Of a DNA stretch of 64,000 nucleotides, positions 36,832-45,941 are shown piece after piece. The first letter of the stretch is position 1, and each line of letters begins with the position of its first letter. Under the pieces are notes generated by a model. It did no database searches. It was not told where the DNA came from and worked only from the letters and a program-made list of their open reading frames with translations. The translations under genes were made by a program, and so were the position numbers. The stretch is from an uncultured Clostridia bacterium. Lineage in GTDB: Bacteria; Bacillota; Clostridia; TANB77; CAG-508. Location of the stretch: positions 1-64,000 of the forward strand of contig CANDKR010000004.1 in assembly GCA_947385375.1 (NCBI GenBank). Direction: 5' to 3'.

Positions 36832-37554
36832 CTACAATTTATTTGGATTTTTGTCAAAATTAGAACTTGCCGCTATTTTCTCTTCAAAAGGATGTATTAT
36901 TATCTCTTCTACTGCTTGCTCTATGTTCTCTATCGGTATTTCAAAATTTACTACTGGTACTTCTTCTGTTTGTTCATTATTTGGCACGAAAATCTTTTTA
37001 GGCTGCTTTTTATCTTCATACTTATACTCATCACCAAACTTTAAGCAAACTACCTTATTTTGCATTATACTTTGTTTTACATCTATTTTTCTTTGGTTAT
37101 ATGAACCTCTTTGTTTTAAATCTATAATTTTTTTATCTATCTCAAATTGACCATCAACTACAATGTCTATCATATCAATTAATTCTTTTGTAAAATCATA
37201 TTTTTTGTACATATCAAATAAAATGTCTTTATCAAATTGATATCCTGTATAAAGCCATATAGTCTTGTCTGGAAATTTTGCTTTTACTTCTTTTACAAGT
37301 GGAATTAGACCTTGTTGATTAACTAACTCTAAAGGCTCTCCTCCTAAGATAGAAAGTCCTGAGATATAGTCATGGTTCATTTCTTGTAATATATAATCTA
37401 TCTCTGTTTCAGTAAATTTCTTTCCATAATTAAAATCCCATGCTTCTTTATTGTGACACTCTTTACAATGAAAATGACAGCCACTAACATATATGCCGAC
37501 TCTTACTCCATCACCATCTTCGATATCAACTTCTTTTATCCCTGCGTAATTCAT
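36832..37554 (-). CDS. nrdG: Anaerobic ribonucleotide reductase activating protein
   Basis: A 240-residue radical-SAM enzyme that makes the glycyl radical on NrdD. The iron-sulfur motif CHFHCKEC (C-x3-C-x2-C) lies near residue 30, then the SAM-binding GGEPLEL. I start it at ATG 37552-37554 after AAGGAGA; an upstream in-frame ATG lies before that site. The last 65 residues or so (from about 175) are extra compared with the usual NrdG, charged and of low complexity. It lies downstream of nrdD, with a strong hairpin in between. Confidence 0.95.
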   Translation of the reverse strand: MNYAGIKEVDIEDGDGVRVGIYVSGCHFHCKECHNKEAWDFNYGKKFTETEIDYILQEMNHDYISGLSILGGEPLELVNQQGLIPLVKEVKAKFPDKTIWLYTGYQFDKDILFDMYKKYDFTKELIDMIDIVVDGQFEIDKKIIDLKQRGSYNQRKIDVKQSIMQNKVVCLKFGDEYKYEDKKQPKKIFVPNNEQTEEVPVVNFEIPIENIEQAVEEIIIHPFEEKIAASSNFDKNPNKL

Positions 37555-37581
37555 TAAAATCTCCTTATTATATATTATTTT

Positions 37582-37609
37582 GGGGTTAGGAAATGGCTTT
37601 CCTAACCCC
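37582..37609 (-). other. Strong hairpin between nrdD and nrdG
   Basis: GGGGTTAGG / CCTAACCCC stem. On the minus strand it is followed by AAAATAAT rather than T, so it is not a classic terminator. It sits just before the nrdG ribosome binding site and may stabilise nrdD mRNA or limit nrdG translation. Confidence 0.6.
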
Positions 37610-37648
37610 ATTTGGGTAGTTAATTATTGTCTTTAGTGTATTAAAATT

Positions 37649-39790
37649 TTAAAGATGTAGTACTCTTGATTTGATTTCTTTTGTTTTTCCAACATTCCAA
37701 AAGTTTTCTCCTAAGTATCCACATGTTCTTCTTGTAACGTTCATTTTGTCGTGGTCTTTATTACCGCATTGTGGACATTCCCATTCGTAGTCTTCGTTAA
37801 CTGTTATTTCTCCGTCATATCCACAAAGATGACAGTAATCTGATTTAGTGTTAAATTCTGCATATTGAATATTATCGTATATGAATTTTACCAAAGCTTC
37901 TAAAGCTGGTAAATTATTTCTCATATTTGGTATTTCTACATACGAAATTGCTCCGCCTGAAGAAATTGGTTGATATTTGCTCTCAAATTTCAATTTATCA
38001 AAAGCATTTATCTTTTCTCTAACGTCAACATGATATGAATTTGTGTAATATCCTTTATCTGTAATATCTGGTATATCACCAAATCTTTCTCTATCGACTC
38101 TAGCAAATCTATAACATAAACTTTCTGCTGGTGTTCCATATAATGCAAAACCAAGTCCAGTTTCTTTTTTCCATCTGTCTACAGTTTCTCTCATATGGTT
38201 CATAACTCTTAATGAGAATTCTTCTCCAACTGAGTCTGTATGACTAACACCTTTCATAAGTTTTGTTACTTCATATAATCCTATATATCCTAAAGATATT
38301 GTAGAAAATGGTGTATCTAATAATTGGTCAATTGTTTCTCCTTTTTTAAGTCTTGCTATTGCACCATATTGCCAATGAATTGGAGACGCATTTGATAAAG
38401 TTCCTTTTAAAGCATTGTGTCTGCACATTAAAGCATCTTTACAAAGCTCTAATCTTTCATCAAATAATTTCCAGAATTTCTCTTCATCACCATTTGCAAT
38501 AATTCCTATTTGTGGTAAGTTAATACTTACAACACCTTGATTAAATCTAGATTCAAATACATATTCTCCTTTTTCATTTTTCCAAGGAGATAAGAAACTT
38601 CTGCAACCCATTGGGCTAAATACGTTTCCTTCATAATTTTCTCTCATTATTTTAGCTGAGATATAATCTGGATATAATCTCTTAGAAGAACATTCAACTG
38701 CAAGTTTTGTGATGTAATCATATTTTCCACCATTTAAGCAGTTATTTTCGTCTAAAACATAGATTAGTTTTGGGAAAGCTGGTGTAACATATACACCTAC
38801 TTCATTTTTAATACCTTGTAATCTTTGTTTTAAAATTTCTTCTATAATCATTGCAATTTCTTCAATGTACTCATTTGTTTCATCTAAAAACATAAATATT
38901 GTAACAAATGGACTTTGACCATTTGTAGTCATTAATGTATTTATTTGATATTGAATTGTTTGTACACCAGCTGTTAAGTCCTCTTGTCTTCTTTCTATTG
39001 CATCTTCTTTTGCTCTTTCATCAGCTTCTTCGTGTGATAACCCTTTTTCAATATATCCTAAATATCTCTTTTTATAAACTTTGTCATAAGTTTTTCTTAA
39101 ATATTTTCCTAAATGTCTTATATCTACTGATTGTCCACCATATTGACTACTTGCAACTGCTGCAATAATTTGTGTCATAACTGTACATGCAACTTGAAAA
39201 CTTTTTGGTGTTTCAATCATTTTTCCATTCATAACTGTTCCATTTTCTAGCATATCTTTAATATTAACTAGACAACAATTGTGCATTGGTTGAACATAGT
39301 AATCTTTATCATGAAAATGTAAAACACCATCATAATGTGCTTTAACTATTCTTTCAGGTAACATTACTCTGTCTGCTAAGTCTTTTGAACATTCACCTGC
39401 AATTAAATCTCTTTGTGTAGAAACTAATACTGCATTTTTATTACTATTTTCTTCCATTGTTTCTTTATTAGCATTTCTTACTAAACTTAAAATGCTTTCA
39501 TCTGTTGAATTTGCTTTACGAATTAAATCATGTTTTTCTCTGTATAATATATATTTTTTAGCTAAAGTAAATTTTCCAAGTTCCATTAATTTGCGTTCTA
39601 TGATGTCTTGTATATCTTCAACTGACATAGTAGATTTTTCTAAACTCTCTATGTACTTTGTAATAAACTCAATATTTGTTCTTGAAATTTTGTCTTTTCC
39701 GCCTACTTCTTTATTTGCTTGGCTAATTGCGATAACTATTTTGTCGCTGTCATACTCAACTTTTCTTCCGTCTCTCTTAATAACCTTCAT
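37649..39790 (-). CDS. nrdD: Anaerobic ribonucleoside-triphosphate reductase
   Basis: A 713-residue glycyl-radical enzyme that makes deoxynucleotides without oxygen. An N-terminal ATP-cone (VIKRDGRKVEYDSDKI, about 1-90) senses ATP/dATP. The core follows. The zinc site near the end has CHLCG and CPQCGN. The glycyl radical is in RRTCGYLGENFWNVGK, about 25 residues before the end. GGGGGTAGAG precedes the ATG. A promoter fits upstream (TTGACA, TAAAAT). With nrdG it forms the only ribonucleotide reductase seen here, as expected for a strict anaerobe. Confidence 0.97.
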   Translation of the reverse strand: MKVIKRDGRKVEYDSDKIVIAISQANKEVGGKDKISRTNIEFITKYIESLEKSTMSVEDIQDIIERKLMELGKFTLAKKYILYREKHDLIRKANSTDESILSLVRNANKETMEENSNKNAVLVSTQRDLIAGECSKDLADRVMLPERIVKAHYDGVLHFHDKDYYVQPMHNCCLVNIKDMLENGTVMNGKMIETPKSFQVACTVMTQIIAAVASSQYGGQSVDIRHLGKYLRKTYDKVYKKRYLGYIEKGLSHEEADERAKEDAIERRQEDLTAGVQTIQYQINTLMTTNGQSPFVTIFMFLDETNEYIEEIAMIIEEILKQRLQGIKNEVGVYVTPAFPKLIYVLDENNCLNGGKYDYITKLAVECSSKRLYPDYISAKIMRENYEGNVFSPMGCRSFLSPWKNEKGEYVFESRFNQGVVSINLPQIGIIANGDEEKFWKLFDERLELCKDALMCRHNALKGTLSNASPIHWQYGAIARLKKGETIDQLLDTPFSTISLGYIGLYEVTKLMKGVSHTDSVGEEFSLRVMNHMRETVDRWKKETGLGFALYGTPAESLCYRFARVDRERFGDIPDITDKGYYTNSYHVDVREKINAFDKLKFESKYQPISSGGAISYVEIPNMRNNLPALEALVKFIYDNIQYAEFNTKSDYCHLCGYDGEITVNEDYEWECPQCGNKDHDKMNVTRRTCGYLGENFWNVGKTKEIKSRVLHL

Positions 39791-40182
39791 TTCTCTACCC
39801 CCGTCATTATTAGAACCTTGTTCTTTTGTTTATGGGTACATTTTATCACGATAATTAGTAATGTCAAATTAACACTTTTTATGTTTCCAGTTTTTTGTAA
39901 GTAGCCACTATGGCTGGTTACAAAGTTTTTTTCTTTCAGCTTTTTTGAAATAATACAAATATCTAAAAAAGCTTTTCCTTCATAAATCAATATTTACGAG
40001 CTTTTGTTTTACAATTAGATTACATTTTCAATACTTTTCAAAATTTGTCAAAAATTCAAAGCCTAAAATATACCTTTTCAAAAGATATCAGGAATGATTA
40101 CTATTTTTGTTTTTGCGATTTTTTGTTCATTTTATCATAGTTATAACGGAAATTTTGTCTATTTGAACAGGCAAAAGCATAG
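39791..40182. promoter_or_regulatory. nrdD promoter and upstream gap
   Basis: On the minus strand TTGACA (39862-39867), 16 bases and TAAAAT (39840-39845) form a promoter about 50 bases before nrdD. A hairpin around AGCCA-CTA-TGGCT (about 39897-39921) followed by TTTTTTT on the plus strand lies upstream. No NrdR box was recognised. The rest of the gap to 40182 is AT-rich with no supported gene; an antisense-like 67-codon minus-strand frame overlapping the nrdD start has no ribosome binding site. Confidence 0.55.
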
Positions 40183-40217
40183 AAAAAGAGCATACCTGCT
40201 TGTTTGCAAATATGCCC
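40183..40217 (-). terminator. Terminator of ftsH
   Basis: GGGCATATTTGC / GCAGGTATGCTC hairpin with a few mismatches and TTTTTCT on the minus strand. Confidence 0.75.
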
Positions 40218-40254
40218 TTTCTCATATAAAATTATGCTTACTACCTAATTAAAA

Positions 40255-42081
40255 CTAATCTTCTTTTTTATCCATAATCTCAGAGAACTCATCTCCATCG
40301 ATTTTTTCTTTTTCGATTAGTACTGTTGCTACTGCATGTAGCTTAGCCATATGCTCATTTAATAATGCTTCTGCTCTCTTATAACCTGTATCGATTATTT
40401 TCTTAACCTCTACATCTATTAAAGATGCTGTTTCATCACTATAATCTTTTGCTTGAGCTAAATCTCTTCCTAAGAATACTTCTTCGTTTCCTGAACCAAA
40501 AGCAATTGTTCCTAGCACTTCACTCATACCATATTTTGTAACCATTGCTCTTGCTATCTTAGTAGCTCTTTCAATATCGTTACTTGCTCCTGTTGATATA
40601 TCTCCAAGAACTAAGCTTTCAGCTACTCTACCACCTAATAGTGATACTATATTTTCTTCCATCTCTGTTTTACTCATAAATGATTTATCTTCTGATGGTC
40701 TGTACATTGTATAACCACCTGCCATACCTCTTGGCACGATAGATATTTGATGTACATTATCTTGTGTCTCTAAAAATCTACTAACAACTGCGTGACCAGC
40801 TTCGTGGAAAGCAACTAGTTTTTTCTCTTTTTCGCTAATTACTCTTGATTTTTTCTCTGGTCCCATTGTTACTTTTACCATAGCTTCTTCAATTTCTTGC
40901 ATTCCAATTTCTGTTTTATTTCTTCTAGCTGTTAATAATGCAGCTTCATTTAATACATTTTCAAGGTCTGCACCAGCAAATCCTGATGTATTTGTTGCAA
41001 CTGTTTTTAAATCAACATCGTCTGCTAATTTTTTCTTTCTAGCATGAACTTCTAGTATTTGCTCTCTTGCTTTAACATCTGGAGCTGATACTACAATTTG
41101 TCTATCAAATCTTCCTGCTCTTAATAAAGCTTTATCTAATACGTCAGGTCTATTTGTTGCAGCAAGAACGATAACACCTTCGTTTGGTGCGAAACCGTCC
41201 ATCTCAACTAATAATTGGTTTAATGTTTGTTCTCTTTCGTCATGTCCTCCACCTAAACCTGCACCTCTTTGACGTCCAACTGCATCAATTTCGTCTATAA
41301 ATATGATACAAGGAGCATTTTTCTTAGCTTGTTCAAATAAGTCTCTTACTCTTGATGCACCAACACCAACGAACATTTCAACAAAGTCTGATCCACTTAT
41401 AATAAAGAATGGAACTCCTGCTTCACCTGCAACAGCTTTTGCAAGTAAAGTTTTACCAGTACCTGGTTGACCTACAAGTAAAACTCCTTTTGGAATTCTA
41501 GCACCCATATCTGTGAATTTTTTAGGTGATTTTAAAAATTCAACTATTTCTTCTAATTCTTCTTTTTCTTCATCAACACCTGCTACATCTTTAAATGTAA
41601 CTTTATTTTTGTCTCCTGCTCCTACCATTCTAGCTTTACTTTTACCAAATGATATTGATTTGTTTCCATTTTGATTTGGGTTCATAAGTAATACCCAGAA
41701 TAATAAGAAAACAATTAAAATAACAAATGGTGAGAATAAGCTAAGTACAGTAATTAGCATTGACTCTTCTTCTTGTGAAACTTCAACTGTTCCACTAGCA
41801 ATTTCAGTTTCAATTTGTGACATAAAATTGTCTAAACTTGGAATGGCTACTTCTTTTACATTAGATAACTTTGTATCTGACCCATTAGAGTTTAATGTAA
41901 CCTCCGCCATTAACTTGTCAGCAGAAATAACGATTTCTGTAACCTCGCCTGCTTTGACTTTACCTATTAATTCTGAATAGTTCATTTTTGTATCTGGGTT
42001 GTTAAACGCAGCAGATATCAAAACAAAAAATATAATACCCAAAATTAACCAGGTTGCTAAAGTTTTTATTCCGTTTTTCAA
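40255..42081 (-). CDS. ftsH: ATP-dependent zinc metalloprotease FtsH
   Basis: A 608-residue membrane protease for quality control of membrane and short-lived proteins. Two membrane helices (about 8-28 and 112-135) flank a small outside domain. The AAA module follows with Walker [13 protein letters not shown], Walker B IIFIDEID and the arginine-finger region AGRFDRQ. The zinc site is HEAGH. I start it at TTG 42079-42081, after GGGAGGAAAG, giving the standard N-terminus [11 protein letters not shown]; the longer frame upstream has no ribosome binding site. It follows tilS, a common order in Firmicutes. Confidence 0.95.
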   Translation of the reverse strand: MKNGIKTLATWLILGIIFFVLISAAFNNPDTKMNYSELIGKVKAGEVTEIVISADKLMAEVTLNSNGSDTKLSNVKEVAIPSLDNFMSQIETEIASGTVEVSQEEESMLITVLSLFSPFVILIVFLLFWVLLMNPNQNGNKSISFGKSKARMVGAGDKNKVTFKDVAGVDEEKEELEEIVEFLKSPKKFTDMGARIPKGVLLVGQPGTGKTLLAKAVAGEAGVPFFIISGSDFVEMFVGVGASRVRDLFEQAKKNAPCIIFIDEIDAVGRQRGAGLGGGHDEREQTLNQLLVEMDGFAPNEGVIVLAATNRPDVLDKALLRAGRFDRQIVVSAPDVKAREQILEVHARKKKLADDVDLKTVATNTSGFAGADLENVLNEAALLTARRNKTEIGMQEIEEAMVKVTMGPEKKSRVISEKEKKLVAFHEAGHAVVSRFLETQDNVHQISIVPRGMAGGYTMYRPSEDKSFMSKTEMEENIVSLLGGRVAESLVLGDISTGASNDIERATKIARAMVTKYGMSEVLGTIAFGSGNEEVFLGRDLAQAKDYSDETASLIDVEVKKIIDTGYKRAEALLNEHMAKLHAVATVLIEKEKIDGDEFSEIMDKKED

Positions 42082-42162
42082 CTTTCTTTCCTCCCTCGTT
42101 ATACTTTTACTAAAATATAGCATACGATTTTTTAAATAGCAATACCATTTTTAAAAAAGAAA

Positions 42163-42219
42163 TATCCCTGTAATATAGTGTTTTTAGGCTTTCCTACGGA
42201 TTAACATTTTACAGGGATT
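42163..42219 (-). terminator. Hairpin between tilS and ftsH
   Basis: ATCCCTGTAA / TTACAGGGAT arms around a loop of about 35 bases, overlapping the tilS end and followed by TTTCTTTTTT. Probably a partial terminator. Confidence 0.5.
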
Positions 42220-43175
42220 AAAAATATTTGTTTATTTTTTATTACAATTTTTGTGTATTTATTTGGTGTTAAATATTTATTACCAATATTATTACTGCAT
42301 AACTTAATAATATCATCTATATGTATTTTCTCTATTCCTTTTGTACTTCCAAAAATCTTATTTATTGCATATAGTATAATTCTTTTTCTTATAACTAATT
42401 CCTCACTATTAAACTTCTTTAAATCCAGCACTATCTGGTCTTTTTCCTCTATAAGCATATTCTCATAAGCTAATTTTGTTTGCTCTTCTAAGTATCTACT
42501 TTCTTCTTTAGATATCATAGACAGCCTTGTTATTGTATCCAAAATATTAGAATTAAATTCACGCTTTATGTAGGGAATAACAATGTTTCTTATTTTATTT
42601 CTAGTAAACTCATTTTCATCATTACTTTCATCGTGACGAGGCTCAAATTCTTTTGTATATTCTTCTATCTCATCTCTTTTTATTTCAATAAGTGGTCTAA
42701 TATATTTGCCAGATTTTGCCTCAATTCCTTTAAGCCCAGAAGTTCCAGAGCCACGCATCACATTCATAATAATAGTTTCTACATTATCATTCATGTTATG
42801 CGCAATAGCAATTTTATTTGCTTTTTCCTTCTCTAATACTTCATTATAAAAATCATATCTGATAATTCTACCAGTTTCTTCTAAACCTCGTTTTTGCTTT
42901 TTCGCCTCTTCTTTTATATGTGCATGACACACAAAACATTTCACGCCTAAGGTTTCACATAGTTTCAATACATATTCTTCATCTATTTTTGCATTTTCTC
43001 TTAAACCATGATTTATATGTGCAACAACTATATCAAATTTAAGCCTTTCTCTTAGTTTATTTAATACAACAAGCATACAAACAGAATCTGGTCCACCAGA
43101 TACTCCTAAAACTATCTTATCTCCAGATTCCATTAAATTATATTTAGTTATTGTTTGTAAAATCTTGTCTTCCAA
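42201..43175 (-). CDS. tilS: tRNA(Ile)-lysidine synthase
   Basis: A 324-residue N-type ATP pyrophosphatase that puts lysine on C34 of the CAU-anticodon isoleucine tRNA, so that AUA is read as Ile. The PP-loop VSGGPDSVCML lies near residue 27. Then come HINHGLRENA, the tRNA-binding helix region and a short C-terminal end. It is shorter than E. coli TilS, as in many Firmicutes. It starts directly after the dnaB stop. Confidence 0.93.
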   Translation of the reverse strand: MEDKILQTITKYNLMESGDKIVLGVSGGPDSVCMLVVLNKLRERLKFDIVVAHINHGLRENAKIDEEYVLKLCETLGVKCFVCHAHIKEEAKKQKRGLEETGRIIRYDFYNEVLEKEKANKIAIAHNMNDNVETIIMNVMRGSGTSGLKGIEAKSGKYIRPLIEIKRDEIEEYTKEFEPRHDESNDENEFTRNKIRNIVIPYIKREFNSNILDTITRLSMISKEESRYLEEQTKLAYENMLIEEKDQIVLDLKKFNSEELVIRKRIILYAINKIFGSTKGIEKIHIDDIIKLCSNNIGNKYLTPNKYTKIVIKNKQIFLIPVKC

Positions 43176-44525
43176 TTACATCATATCCTCTTCGTCATAT
43201 CTTAATTCTGCATTTACGAATTTAGTATAATCACCCATCCAAGTTAGATTAACTTCACCAATTGAACCAGCTCTGTGTTTAGCAAGTATTACTTGTGCTA
43301 AATTTCTGTCTTCACTTTCTGGTTTATAATAACCTTCTCTATGGATAAACATTACTATGTCTGCGTCTTGCTCAATAGAACCAGACTCTCTTAAGTCTGA
43401 AAGCATTGGCACTTTATTTTCTCTTTTCTCAGTACCACGAGAAAGTTGTGATAAAGCTATAACTGGTACATCTATTTCCTTTGCTAATATTTTTAGAGAC
43501 CTACTTATTTCAGAAATCTCATTTTCACGAGTAGCATTTTTCTTACCAGTTCCTTGAATTAGCTGTAAATAGTCTATAACTATAAGACCTATATTTTTCT
43601 CAGCTTTTAACTTTCTACACTTTGTTCTTATTTGCATTATATTAATATCAGAACTATCGTCTATATACATAGGTGCTTCTGATATTGTACCTACTGTTGT
43701 AGCAAGTTTTACCCAATCACTATCATCTAATTGTCCTGTTCTTACTTTATTACTATCTACCATTGCTTCACTACATAAAATTCTGTTAACTACTTGTTCC
43801 TTAGACATCTCCAAAGAAAAGATAACTACTGGAACTTTGCTTCTAACTGCTACATTTGTTGCTATATTTACTGCAAATGCTGATTTACCCATAGCAGGTC
43901 TAGCAGCAAGAATTATTAAGTCTGAATTGTGAAGTCCTGCTGTTTTCTTGTCAAAATCAATAAAACCTGTTGGTATTCCTGTAACATTTCCTTTTTGATT
44001 ATATAATTCTTCTAGTTTATTGAAGTTTTCTACTAATATATCTTTTAAGGCTGCATAACCTTTTGTATTTTTCTTTTGAGATAAGTCATATACTGCTTTT
44101 TCAGCTGCACTTAGTATACTATCTGCCTCTTCTGATTCATCATATCCTAAAGCTATAAACTCATTAGCCATTTGTATTAATGAACGAAGCATTGCTTTTT
44201 CTTCAACTATTTTGATATATTTTTCTACGTTTGCAGTTGTTGGGACTCTTTCTGGAAGACCAGCTAAATACTCTATACCACCAACTCTTTCAAAATTTCC
44301 TTGTTCTATAAGTTCAGCTTTTACTGTGATAATATCAATAGGTTCATTTTTATTATATAATTGCTGTATAGCTGCAAAAACTGCTTTATTATCTTCTCTA
44401 TAAAAACTATCTTCTTTTAAAACTTCTAAAGCACTTACTACTGCATCTTTATCAGTTAGCATACTACCTAATATGGCTTGCTCCGCTTCAATATCGTGTG
44501 GCGGGATCTTACCCAATTCTGGCAT
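43176..44525 (-). CDS. dnaB: Replicative DNA helicase
   Basis: A 449-residue hexameric helicase that unwinds DNA at the fork. The N-terminal helical domain (about 1-150) starts PPHDIEAEQAILGSML. A linker and RecA-type ATPase follow with Walker A ARPAMGKSAF near 210, Walker B IGLIVIDYLQL and the DnaB loop LSQLSRGTEKREN. Length is normal. It follows rplI by 12 bases in the order common to Firmicutes (gdpP, rplI, dnaB). Confidence 0.97.
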   Translation of the reverse strand: MPELGKIPPHDIEAEQAILGSMLTDKDAVVSALEVLKEDSFYREDNKAVFAAIQQLYNKNEPIDIITVKAELIEQGNFERVGGIEYLAGLPERVPTTANVEKYIKIVEEKAMLRSLIQMANEFIALGYDESEEADSILSAAEKAVYDLSQKKNTKGYAALKDILVENFNKLEELYNQKGNVTGIPTGFIDFDKKTAGLHNSDLIILAARPAMGKSAFAVNIATNVAVRSKVPVVIFSLEMSKEQVVNRILCSEAMVDSNKVRTGQLDDSDWVKLATTVGTISEAPMYIDDSSDINIMQIRTKCRKLKAEKNIGLIVIDYLQLIQGTGKKNATRENEISEISRSLKILAKEIDVPVIALSQLSRGTEKRENKVPMLSDLRESGSIEQDADIVMFIHREGYYKPESEDRNLAQVILAKHRAGSIGEVNLTWMGDYTKFVNAELRYDEEDMM

Positions 44526-44537
44526 TGCTGATTCCTC

Positions 44538-44984
44538 CTATTCTGGCATAATTTCTACTTTAACAGTAGCAATAACTCCTTCATAAAGTTTAATATCTAC
44601 ATTTGTAACGCCTGCTACTTTAATTGCATCTTTAAGCATAACTTTCTTTTTATCTACATCTATTTTGAAATCTTTTTTTAAAGCTTCTGCTATTTCTTTT
44701 GATGTAACACCACCAAATAATTTGCCATTTTCTCCTGCTTTAACTTTCATTTTGATAGTAATTTTCTTCATTTTTTCTGAAATCTCTTTTGCTTCTTTTA
44801 GTTCTTCACCTTTTCTAAAAGCATTTGAATCTTGTTTTGCTTTTAGTCCATTCATATTTCCTGCATCTGCTGGAACTGCTAAACCCTTTGGAAATAAAAA
44901 GTTTCTAGCATATCCATCTGCTGCGTTTATAACTTGGTCTTTTTTTCCAACACCTTTTATATCTTGTTTTAAAATAACTTTCAT
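44538..44984 (-). CDS. rplI: 50S ribosomal protein L9
   Basis: A 148-residue ribosomal protein. The N-terminal RNA-binding domain has the signature MKVILKQDIKGVGKKDQVIN and GYARNFLFPKGLAVPA. A long helix joins it to the C-terminal domain (KLFGGVTSKEIAEAL). The ribosome binding site is AAGGAGTGA. It is between an acyltransferase-like gene and dnaB. Confidence 0.97.
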   Translation of the reverse strand: MKVILKQDIKGVGKKDQVINAADGYARNFLFPKGLAVPADAGNMNGLKAKQDSNAFRKGEELKEAKEISEKMKKITIKMKVKAGENGKLFGGVTSKEIAEALKKDFKIDVDKKKVMLKDAIKVAGVTNVDIKLYEGVIATVKVEIMPE

Positions 44985-44988
44985 AAAA

Positions 44989-45912
44989 TCACTCCTTATA
45001 TATTAAATTATCCATATCAATAATATTTCCATTAAGTCCAACAATTTCACACTGTTCTTTTAAATAGTCATTTATAAATATTTTACCCATCGTAACTATT
45101 ATGTCTTCTTGCTTTAATCCTATATTTTCAAAATATTCTAGCGTTTTCTTAGTTTGAATAGGAGTAACTAAGTATTCTGCTAAACTATTATTTATTTCCT
45201 CTTTACTCATATCCTTATTATATTTACTAGCTATCCTTGTACAAAATACTTTTTCAAGGTTTTGAGCTTTAAACTTATGAACTTTCTCTTCAAAAGCTTG
45301 TTTTTGCTTTTCTTTTAGTTCCATCATAAGTTCTGTGTGAAAAGGGCAAAGCAATTCTGACATATGTAAATCTTCTAAAGGCTCTCCTCTTCTTTTTTGC
45401 TTCATAAAATCAAAAATCTGCTCTTTATCTTTTCCTATGATAACAATACTAGTCTTAGTGCTATTAAAATCTGGAACAAAATTAATTATTTTAAAATCAT
45501 TTTCTTTAAGCTCTTTTTCAATATTTTCTTCATATGGAACTTTTCCAACAAAATATCTTTCTTTTAAATGTTCTTTATAAAATTCGTCTGAAAGCTTTGC
45601 TCTTTCTTTTACGAACTCTATCCCTTCTTTAATGTCTAATACCTCAGCTGCAATTAAAGAGCTAATTTCGCCTAAACTATATCCTACTAGAATATTATTA
45701 TTTTCTTTATACTTATTAGAATATTCTAGATACTGCGCTACTTCGGTAGCCACGATTATTACTTGTGCATACTTAGCATAAAACATATTCTTTGTATCTT
45801 GGCTTACTGTTTCAAAAATATCTTTAAGTCCATATTCATAGCAAAAATCTTTGACATATTTTTTCTTTAATAGCTCTAAATCAAAATATCCTTGTCCCGG
45901 AAATATAATCAT
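44989..45912 (-). CDS. Divergent malonyl-CoA:ACP transacylase-like protein
   Basis: A 307-residue protein with the FabD acyltransferase layout. It opens IIFPGQG, has the nucleophile Ser in GYSLGEISSL near residue 75, and the catalytic His in CPFHTELM near 195. The family's usual Arg in the middle is not clearly placed. Sequence is divergent and the gene lies away from other fatty-acid genes, between gdpP and rplI. It could be the FabD of this lineage or act on another acyl group. Confidence 0.75.
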   Translation of the reverse strand: MIIFPGQGYFDLELLKKKYVKDFCYEYGLKDIFETVSQDTKNMFYAKYAQVIIVATEVAQYLEYSNKYKENNNILVGYSLGEISSLIAAEVLDIKEGIEFVKERAKLSDEFYKEHLKERYFVGKVPYEENIEKELKENDFKIINFVPDFNSTKTSIVIIGKDKEQIFDFMKQKRRGEPLEDLHMSELLCPFHTELMMELKEKQKQAFEEKVHKFKAQNLEKVFCTRIASKYNKDMSKEEINNSLAEYLVTPIQTKKTLEYFENIGLKQEDIIVTMGKIFINDYLKEQCEIVGLNGNIIDMDNLIYKE

Positions 45913-45941
45913 ATTTCTAAAGTTAACTCCTCATTTTTATT

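Noticed and set aside
39787..39990. A 67-codon minus-strand frame over the nrdD promoter
   Set aside because: No ribosome binding site, overlaps the nrdD start and a good promoter, and the product has no recognisable pattern.
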